Shown here piece after piece: positions 13,394 to 19,034 of a DNA stretch of 19,034 nt. The notes beneath the pieces are model-generated. The model searched no databases, was not told the DNA's origin, and saw only the letters and a list, made by a program, of their open reading frames with translations. Position 1 is the first letter of the stretch, and every line of letters starts with the position of its first letter. Source of the stretch: JAOUEA01 sp040511595 (lineage in GTDB: Bacteria; Actinomycetota; UBA4738; HRBIN12); the NCBI GenBank assembly GCA_040511595.1, contig JBEVGU010000219.1:1-19034 (forward strand), written 5' to 3'. Made by a program: the position numbers and the translations under genes.

Positions 13394-15496
13394 ATGGGGG
13401 CAACCAGGCGTCGTCGGGCGGCGTCCGCGGTCGCGATCGCCGCGCTGGCGTCGGTCGCGCTGACGACTGGCGCCTCGTCGACTGCCGTGGCCGGGAGCGA
13501 CGGGGCCGGCGACGCCTTCGTGGTCGACGACGTGGCGGCGAGTGGCCTCGTCATGCCACCCGCGGTGCGTCGTGCATTGATGCGGCGACCAGCCGTGGAG
13601 GTGCGGCGCGACGGCGCCGTCGTCGTCGAGCGGGTCCGCGTGCCTGCCGGCCTCGCCGCCTCCGACGTCCCCTCGCGGGTGTTCAGGGTCCGGCTGGCGG
13701 GCTCGTACCCGCCCCGTGCCCTCCGCTACGAGATCACGGCCGACGGCCGTCCGATCGCGACGGCCGTCCCGTCTCGGAACCTCCGGTCGCTGCTCGCGCT
13801 CACCGACGACGAGGCCGTGTTGTCGGCCCCGATCGAGGTGACCTACGGCGGGGCGCCGGTCCGGCCCGTGGCAGGCGGGTCGTCCGGCTCGCTCGCCGGG
13901 CCGACACGCCTCCGAAGACTTCCTTCGCCCGGGCCCTTCGACGTCGCACGCCGCACATACGACTTCGGAGACCGCGCGGTCCGGCTGCCCGGGCTGGGCG
14001 GGAAGGTCGAGCTTCGCGCCGACGTCCTCTTCCCGGCGAGGCTTCCCGGTGGCCCGTTCCCCATCGTCACGTTCCTGCACGGCAACCACTCGTCCTGCTA
14101 CCGAAAGAACCGTTCGGACTACCGGTGGCCCTGTCGCCGAGGCTGGCGGCCCATCCCCAACAACGAGGGGTACGACTACCTCGCGTCCAGGCTGGCGAGC
14201 TTCGGATACGTGGTCGTCTCGGTGAGCGGGAACGGGGTCAATGTGCTGGGTAACGACGTGCCCGACACCGGCATGCGCCAACGCGGCGAGCTGCTCGAGA
14301 CACATCTGGACCTGTGGCAGGACTGGTCGACGGTCGGCGGTGAACCGTTCGGCGACCGGTTCGTCGGCAAGGTCGACATGTCGCGCATCGGCTCCATGGG
14401 GCATTCGCGTGGCGGTGAGGGGGTCGTGTGGCAGGTCATCGTCGACCGCGAGCGGGCCACGAGCTACGGCATCGACGCCGTGTTGCCGCTGGCCCCAGTC
14501 GACTTCACGCGGGCGACGGTCAACGACGTGCCGCTGGCGGTCATGCTCCCGTACTGCGACGGCGATGTCTTCGACCTGCAGGGGGTCCACTTCTTCGACG
14601 ACGCCCGGTACCGGGTCGCCGGGGACCCGACACCCAAGCACACGATCACGGCGTTCGGCGCCAACCACAACTTCTTCAACACCGTGTGGACGCCGTCGTC
14701 CGGCTACCCAGGGTCGTTCGACGATGCCTTCGGTCGCTGCGACGGACGGCTCACGGCGACGCAGCAGCGTCATGTCGGGGCTGCCTACATCGTGACGTAC
14801 TTCCGCAGGTACCTCGGTGGGGAGACGGAGCTCGACCCGATCTGGACCGGGGAGGCGCCGCCGCGCGGGATCCGGCGGTCGCGGGCACTCGTCTCCTATC
14901 TCGCGCCCGATCTTCCGTCGCGACGGCTCGACGTCGATCGGTTCACCGCCGCCCGGTCGATCCGGCTCACCCAGTTGGGGACGCCCGTGGAGCCGTCACG
15001 CCTCTCGTTCATCGGGTGGTGCGAGAATACCGAGGCGACCCCCTGCGTGCCCGGTGAGCTGTCGTTGTTCGACTCCCACCTGCCCGGTCTGTCGCGAGGG
15101 GTCTTCGGGTGGTCTCGCCGCGGCGGCCGCGTACGGTTCCAGCTCGGTGGGGGTGTCGACGTGCAGTCGTTCGATGCGCTGCAGATGCGGACCACCCTGA
15201 ACCCGGGGTACCGGGCCAACGATGGTGTCCGCCGACAAGACCTCACGCTCGAGCTCGTGGACGCAGGCGGGGGCTCGGCCGCCGTCGCCGCGTCCGATGT
15301 CGGGAGCGAGGCGCTGCGCTACCCGAGCGGGCTGCGCAGGTTCGCCGGCCACGTGCTCCTGCAACAGCTCAGGTTTCCCTTGGACCGGTTCGCCGGCATC
15401 GATCTCGCGAACGTGGTTCGCGTGGTGATCAGGTTCGATCGCACTGCGGCGGGCGCGATCGACGTGGCCGACCTCGCGTTCTCGGCGGGCGAGTAG
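13394..15496 (+). CDS. Secreted alpha/beta hydrolase with large C-terminal region
   Basis: A 700-residue exported protein. The N-terminus has a signal peptide: a basic TRRRRA, a hydrophobic segment at residues 9-23 and a probable cleavage site after AVA (residue 33). RRRR is not a complete twin-arginine motif, so Sec export is likelier. The hydrolase core has FLHGNHSSC with H229-G230, nucleophile S338 in GHSRGGEG, candidate acid D389 or D391 in CDGD, and H425 in GANHNFF. Residues about 480-700 carry no catalytic motif and look beta-rich, possibly a binding or sorting domain. Several cysteines (for example in SSCYRKN, PYCDGD and GWCENTEATPC) could form disulfides outside the cell. The core resembles PAF-acetylhydrolase or chlorophyllase-like esterases, but no exact family is recognised, and the substrate is unknown. 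It converges with the histidine kinase gene, 19 bases apart. Confidence 0.85.
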   Translation: MGATRRRRAASAVAIAALASVALTTGASSTAVAGSDGAGDAFVVDDVAASGLVMPPAVRRALMRRPAVEVRRDGAVVVERVRVPAGLAASDVPSRVFRVRLAGSYPPRALRYEITADGRPIATAVPSRNLRSLLALTDDEAVLSAPIEVTYGGAPVRPVAGGSSGSLAGPTRLRRLPSPGPFDVARRTYDFGDRAVRLPGLGGKVELRADVLFPARLPGGPFPIVTFLHGNHSSCYRKNRSDYRWPCRRGWRPIPNNEGYDYLASRLASFGYVVVSVSGNGVNVLGNDVPDTGMRQRGELLETHLDLWQDWSTVGGEPFGDRFVGKVDMSRIGSMGHSRGGEGVVWQVIVDRERATSYGIDAVLPLAPVDFTRATVNDVPLAVMLPYCDGDVFDLQGVHFFDDARYRVAGDPTPKHTITAFGANHNFFNTVWTPSSGYPGSFDDAFGRCDGRLTATQQRHVGAAYIVTYFRRYLGGETELDPIWTGEAPPRGIRRSRALVSYLAPDLPSRRLDVDRFTAARSIRLTQLGTPVEPSRLSFIGWCENTEATPCVPGELSLFDSHLPGLSRGVFGWSRRGGRVRFQLGGGVDVQSFDALQMRTTLNPGYRANDGVRRQDLTLELVDAGGGSAAVAASDVGSEALRYPSGLRRFAGHVLLQQLRFPLDRFAGIDLANVVRVVIRFDRTAAGAIDVADLAFSAGE

Positions 15497-15515
15497 CCGC
15501 GGCACGGCGTCGTGG

Positions 15516-17663
15516 CTAGCCGGTGGGCGGCAACACGCCGAGCTCGGAGACCGGCCCGTGCTCGGCGGGGGGCAGCAGGTCGTCGGACGGGGGCTGCGAT
15601 GGCAGGAAGACCCTGAACGAGGCGCCACCGCCGTCCCGATCCTGCACCCAGGCACGCCCGTGCTGCAGCTCCGCGAACCGTCGGACGAGGGTGAGCCCGA
15701 CGCCGACGCCGGGGGAGTGCCTGGGTGCGCTCGGTCCCTGGGTAAACGGCTCGAACAGGGCTTCGCGCAGGTCGGCGGCGACCCCCGGGCCGTCGTCCTC
15801 GACCGCGATCACGACGCCACCCGGCTCGCCCAGCACCCGCACCCAGATGGTCGCGTCCGGCGGCGCGTGACGAGCGGCGTTCGCGAGCAGGTTCTCGACG
15901 ATGCGCTCGGTCTTCGCCACGTCGGCGGGCTGGACGATCGATGGCAGGTCGAGCACCAGGCGTTCGGTCGTCACGAGCTCGGATTCCTCCGTGACACGCC
16001 GGACGAGGTCTCCCACGTCGACCCCTTCCAGCTTGGGGGTGACGACGCCGCTGGCCAGTCGGTCCATGTCGAGCAGGTTCGTCACCAGGCGCTCGAGCCG
16101 CCGAGCGTTGCCCGCGATGCGGCCGGCGAGATCGCGGGCGTCGGCGTCGTCGAGCCCCACGTCTCCGCGCTCGAGTGTGATCGCGAGCCCGAGGATCGCG
16201 GCGAGCGGTGTGCGCAGGTCGTGCGAGACGGCTTGCAGGAACGTGTTCTTCATCTCGTCCAGCGATCGGAGCCGATGCGAAGCCTCACGTTCGACGGCCA
16301 ACGCCCGTTCGAGCTGGGCCTGCGTCTCCTTGCGTTCGGTGACGTCCAGCAGGAAGCCCTGCCAGAACCCCTCGCCGTGCGGCTCCGGCACGAACGTGGC
16401 CTCGTCGTGCACCCACACCCAATTGCCGTCGGCATGACGGAACCGGTAGTCGACCGAGTACGCCTCCTTGGTCGCGTTCGATCGCTCGTCGAGCTCTCGG
16501 ACGAAGGGCCGGTCGTCGGGATGGATGCCGTTCAGTCGGAAGCCGGGCGCCCAGGCCCACTCCTCGGGGGTGTAGCCGAGAAGGTCGTACACCTGAGGGC
16601 TGATGTAGGACCTCGACGGGTCCTCCCCGGGCGATTCCCGGTAGACGACCGCGGGGATGTGCTCGATGAGCGCGCGGTGCCGTTCCTCGGCGTGCCGCAG
16701 CTGCTCCTCGGCGTGCTTGCGCTCGGTGATGTCGATCATGAAGCCGAGGAAGTGCTCGAGCGAGCCGTCGTCTCGGAACACGGGCGTCGACGTGTCGTGG
16801 ATCCACCGCAATGTTCCGTCGGCCGCTCGCATGCGATAGACCTCGTCGAACGTCGAGACGTCGCTCGCGCTTAGCACCCCGGACGCCTCGAGGCGGGCGA
16901 GGTCGTCACGTTCGATGAGGCTGATCCACAGTGTGGGGTCGTCGATGAATCGCTCCGGCTCGTATCCGAGGATCGCTCGCACTTGTGGGCTGACGAACTC
17001 CATCCGCACGTCGTCGGGCCCCATCACGACGTCCGTGTACGTGACCGCCGGAATGTGCTCGATCACCTGGCGCCACCGCCGTTCGGCCCGCCACCGATCG
17101 TCCTCGATGCGGTGACGCGCCACCGCGGCGCCGATCACCGTGGCCGCCGCTCGGAGGCCGTCGAGCTCGGCTCCCCAGCTCCGTTCTCGATCGCAGTCGT
17201 CGAAACCGATCACACCCCACCAGTCGGCTCCCACGAACACCGGGTGCTGGGCGATGGACTGGACGCCCTGCGCCTCGAGCTCCGGTCGCTCGTCGTCGGG
17301 CAGGTCGACGACGCGGGCGGCGATCGCCTCGCCTCGTGCGTGAGCGGCAGCCCATCGGCCGAAGTCCTCGTCCCAGGGGGACTCGTGCAACAGGGGACTA
17401 CCGAACTGCGATCCGATCCCGGGCCCGCACCACTCGTGACGCATCGTGCCGAGCAGTCGCCCGTCGTCGGCCACGTGGTTCTCGATCACGTAGGCGCGGG
17501 AGACGCCCGCCGCCTGCCCGAGGCGCTCGAGCACCTCGTCGGCTGCCTCCCGCCAATCCGCGGCCAGCAGCAATCGCTCGGCCGCGAACGCGACTGCTTC
17601 CAGCACGGCGTCATCGCGGTGCGTGTCGTCGCCCGCGTCGGCTGCGGGCCGGGCCGTCTCCAC
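15516..17663 (-). CDS. GAF-PAS-PAS sensor histidine kinase
   Basis: A 715-residue soluble sensor kinase without membrane helices. Domains in order, in this numbering: a GAF-like domain at about 15-185 (with YVIENHV and the aromatic segment ADWWGVIGFDD); PAS 1 at about 195-315, ending DITERK; PAS 2 at about 325-445, ending DVTERK; a short coiled linker; a HisKA domain with phospho-accepting H481 in AVSHDLRTPLAAILG; and a HATPase domain with N591 and N595 in VENLLANAAR, D623 in VEDDGPGV and the VGVGLTLVRRFAE lid. All catalytic boxes are intact. The start is GTG at 17663, preceded 8 bases upstream by GAGGAGG; the frame is open further up but overlaps the end of the upstream gene. No response regulator is encoded in the window. 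It lies 100 bases after the FrhB-like gene on the same strand, so the two may be co-transcribed. The signal is unknown. Confidence 0.92.
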   Translation of the reverse strand: METARPAADAGDDTHRDDAVLEAVAFAAERLLLAADWREAADEVLERLGQAAGVSRAYVIENHVADDGRLLGTMRHEWCGPGIGSQFGSPLLHESPWDEDFGRWAAAHARGEAIAARVVDLPDDERPELEAQGVQSIAQHPVFVGADWWGVIGFDDCDRERSWGAELDGLRAAATVIGAAVARHRIEDDRWRAERRWRQVIEHIPAVTYTDVVMGPDDVRMEFVSPQVRAILGYEPERFIDDPTLWISLIERDDLARLEASGVLSASDVSTFDEVYRMRAADGTLRWIHDTSTPVFRDDGSLEHFLGFMIDITERKHAEEQLRHAEERHRALIEHIPAVVYRESPGEDPSRSYISPQVYDLLGYTPEEWAWAPGFRLNGIHPDDRPFVRELDERSNATKEAYSVDYRFRHADGNWVWVHDEATFVPEPHGEGFWQGFLLDVTERKETQAQLERALAVEREASHRLRSLDEMKNTFLQAVSHDLRTPLAAILGLAITLERGDVGLDDADARDLAGRIAGNARRLERLVTNLLDMDRLASGVVTPKLEGVDVGDLVRRVTEESELVTTERLVLDLPSIVQPADVAKTERIVENLLANAARHAPPDATIWVRVLGEPGGVVIAVEDDGPGVAADLREALFEPFTQGPSAPRHSPGVGVGLTLVRRFAELQHGRAWVQDRDGGGASFRVFLPSQPPSDDLLPPAEHGPVSELGVLPPTG

Positions 17664-17671
17664 TCGCGATG

Positions 17672-17678
17672 CCTCCTC
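17672..17678 (-). promoter_or_regulatory. Shine-Dalgarno GAGGAGG deciding the kinase start
   Basis: On the minus strand GAGGAGG is followed after 8 bases by GTG at 17663. It supports a start that leaves a 100-base gap to the upstream gene, against a longer product that would overlap it. Confidence 0.7.
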
Positions 17679-17763
17679 GTGCGGGGCGCGCCGAAGCACG
17701 TCGCCCCGATCCGGGTCACATACGAGGTATCGGCCGCAGCGGACGCGGGTGTAGCCGGATAGG

Positions 17764-18906
17764 TCACGCGCTGTCGGGCACGATGCCCGGCGCGACCCCG
17801 GCCGCGGGCATCTCGTCATCGGCTGGCCATCGAGCCCGCGATCTCGCGGCGAGCTTGAACATCAGGTCGACTGCCTTCGGATCCTCCGACGCGGGGCGAG
17901 CCTCGATGACGCCGTCGTCGAGCGCGCGCTGCCAGATGTCGGCGCCACGGTCGGTGCGGACGATCGTCAGGGTCCAGCCGGCCGACTGACCGAGGCCTCC
18001 GAAAGAGATGTCCGCGTGCTCCGCAGCGAAGTCGGGGCAGCGCAGGCACCCCGGCCGCGTGAACCGATGGGCGTCCTTGAGCGAGTACGTGTGCTCGTCG
18101 CCGTCGTCCGTGTAGAAGAGCAACTTGCCCTTCACGTTCACGCGCGCCACGTGGTCGAGGTCGAGCCCGAGCTCACCCTGCGCGATCTCGACCATGAGCC
18201 CGTCGTAGGTGAACGTCTTCGAGCACAGGAGGCCGAACGTCCAGGCGATCTTCTTGCGCCACTTGTTCACCCGGCGGGCCTCCATCGAGCCGGTGACGCT
18301 CGCCTGGCAGCTCATGCCGACCAGGGCCACGTTCGACAAGCCCATCTCCGCGGCCTGCAGCAACGCAAGGGGGTTGGCCGAGTAGGTGTATCGGGACCCC
18401 GCGGTGTCGAGCACGCCCTGCGCGTCGGTCACCACCGTGGGCTCGGCATCCCACTGCCGGACCTCGCTCAGCTTGGAGGTGCACGCACCGTCTATCTGCC
18501 CGGTGCTCAAGCCCCAGATCAGCAGGGCCGAGACGACGCCGCCGTCCTGCCCGCTCATGAGCATCTCCGGCTCGGCCGCTCGCGCCAGCACGATCTCCTG
18601 GTGTTTGCCGATCACCTCGTCGGGTGTGCGGGCCATGCCGAACAGGGTGGTGTCGATCTCGGACTCCCAGTCACGGAAGCGCGGACAGGCCATCGTGCAC
18701 AACGAGCAGCCCTTGTCGCCGTGGGAGCAGCGATCGGGCCCCTCGTCCTGCAGCTGGACCGGAAGGTCGTCCTCGTACCCCAGCACGTGGAACGGGCATG
18801 CGACGATGCACGCGGTGCACCCCGTGCACAGTCCGGTGGTGACGACCTCGTCGTAGAGGTCGCGCCATTGAGAGCGATCGGTGGGAGCAGGCACGGCTCT
18901 TAGCAT
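17764..18906 (-). CDS. Coenzyme F420 hydrogenase/dehydrogenase beta subunit-like iron-sulfur flavoprotein (FrhB/FdhB family)
   Basis: A 380-residue protein of the FrhB/FdhB family, members of which pass electrons between iron-sulfur clusters, FAD and coenzyme F420. An N-terminal ferredoxin-like part has two cysteine groups: C27, C30, C33 and C37 in CTGCTACIVACPF, and C60, C67, C70 and C74 in a looser CxxxxxxCxxCxxxCP pattern. Then follow the core motifs SGQDGGVVSALLIWGL (about 118-133), GMSCQAS, LLCSKTFTYDG and RPGCLRCPDF, with ISFGGLG near the C-terminus. No hydrogenase, formate dehydrogenase or other large subunit is adjacent, so it may act alone with ferredoxin, as a ferredoxin:F420 or other F420 oxidoreductase; that is inference. 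The ATG at 18906 is the longest start. GTG 18894, 7 bases after TATGCT, is an alternative leaderless start. The kinase gene follows 100 bases downstream. Confidence 0.88.
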   Translation of the reverse strand: MLRAVPAPTDRSQWRDLYDEVVTTGLCTGCTACIVACPFHVLGYEDDLPVQLQDEGPDRCSHGDKGCSLCTMACPRFRDWESEIDTTLFGMARTPDEVIGKHQEIVLARAAEPEMLMSGQDGGVVSALLIWGLSTGQIDGACTSKLSEVRQWDAEPTVVTDAQGVLDTAGSRYTYSANPLALLQAAEMGLSNVALVGMSCQASVTGSMEARRVNKWRKKIAWTFGLLCSKTFTYDGLMVEIAQGELGLDLDHVARVNVKGKLLFYTDDGDEHTYSLKDAHRFTRPGCLRCPDFAAEHADISFGGLGQSAGWTLTIVRTDRGADIWQRALDDGVIEARPASEDPKAVDLMFKLAARSRARWPADDEMPAAGVAPGIVPDSA

Positions 18907-18907
18907 A
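18902..18907 (-). promoter_or_regulatory. Candidate -10 box for a shorter FrhB-like product
   Basis: Read on the minus strand, TATGCT overlaps the annotated ATG at 18906 and is followed after 7 bases by GTG at 18894. If this is the true promoter, the protein begins four residues later than annotated. Confidence 0.3.
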
Positions 18908-18959
18908 TCCGACGTCCCGTGCGCGCCCGCGGCACGGCACCCTTCGACCGGTCTCGGGA

Positions 18960-18965
18960 TAGGCT
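18960..18965 (+). promoter_or_regulatory. Candidate -10 box for the right-edge gene
   Basis: TAGGCT fits TANNNT and lies about 50 bases before the start codon at 19012, leaving a leader with a good Shine-Dalgarno. No clear -35 is seen in this divergent 100-base region. Confidence 0.25.
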
Positions 18966-19011
18966 TGCCACAACGCCTGGGACCGGGACGCAGAGATCAA
19001 GGGGGACACAT

Positions 19012-19034
19012 GTGCTCGCGACGGTACGCCGTGC
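19012..19034 (+). CDS. Start of an unidentified gene cut by the window edge
   Basis: Only seven codons are visible. AGGGGG at 19000-19005 is a good ribosome binding site for GTG at 19012 (reading MLATVRR) or for the overlapping ATG at 19010 in another frame (MCSRRYAV). Both frames are open to the edge. The basic start could be the beginning of a signal peptide, but the product cannot be identified. The gene would diverge from the FrhB-like gene. Confidence 0.35.

Noticed and set aside
13163..14773. A 536-codon minus-strand frame under the secreted hydrolase
   Set aside because: It is antisense to a protein with a signal peptide and a clear catalytic triad; its translation has no motifs.
17664..17819. 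N-terminal extension of the histidine kinase into the FrhB-like gene
   Set aside because: GTG 17663 has a strong Shine-Dalgarno at a good distance; the extension overlaps the upstream stop and looks like non-coding shadow.
1..19034. CRISPR arrays, tRNA or rRNA genes, insertion sequences, attachment sites, toxin-antitoxin or phage genes
   Set aside because: No regular repeat-spacer series, no cloverleaf-like segment, and no transposase, integrase or defence motif was seen on either strand.

Overview
The window is a gene-dense, very GC-rich stretch that looks like a chromosomal segment of an actinobacterium. The clues are F420-linked proteins (an LLM-class oxidoreductase and an FrhB-like subunit), a 7Fe ferredoxin of the actinobacterial FdxA type, a PucR-family regulator, an MMPL transporter end, an actinobacterial-type OtsA, and several genes whose -10 hexamer lies only 6-8 bases before the start codon. 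The sequence does not allow a closer placement. No tRNA, rRNA, CRISPR array, insertion sequence or phage gene was seen. No gene-free gap exceeds about 235 bases.

Layout. Positions 2-337 hold the C-terminal end of an MMPL membrane transporter. Positions 357-4567 form a trehalose locus: a GH15 hydrolase on the minus strand, otsB diverging from it, and otsA on the minus strand converging on otsB with 12 bases between them. GH15 plus OtsA/OtsB suggests synthesis and breakdown of trehalose in one place. Positions 4803-10981 form a GABA/putrescine-type catabolic block: gabT on the minus strand, a divergent PucR-family regulator, a gamma-aminobutyraldehyde-type dehydrogenase and a second aldehyde dehydrogenase. 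The model is 4-aminobutanal to GABA to succinate semialdehyde to succinate. The last step rests on context only.

Positions 11009-15496 hold a 55-residue one-helix membrane protein, an alpha/beta hydrolase, a divergent LLM-class flavin/F420 oxidoreductase, a 7Fe ferredoxin with a recognisable sigma70-type promoter, and a 700-residue secreted alpha/beta hydrolase. Positions 15516-18906, on the minus strand, hold a GAF-PAS-PAS histidine kinase with no adjacent response regulator and, upstream of it, an FrhB/FdhB-like coenzyme F420 oxidoreductase subunit with two cysteine clusters. A further gene probably begins at the right edge.

The most distinctive non-coding feature is the 147-base gabT/pucR intergenic region. 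It carries a perfect 25-base palindrome whose centre contains a -35-like hexamer for gabT, and a second, unrelated inverted repeat that overlaps the pucR -10. I found no clear candidate for an entirely new defence or mobile system. The items most worth following up are the regulatory architecture, the trehalose cassette and the F420/kinase pair.
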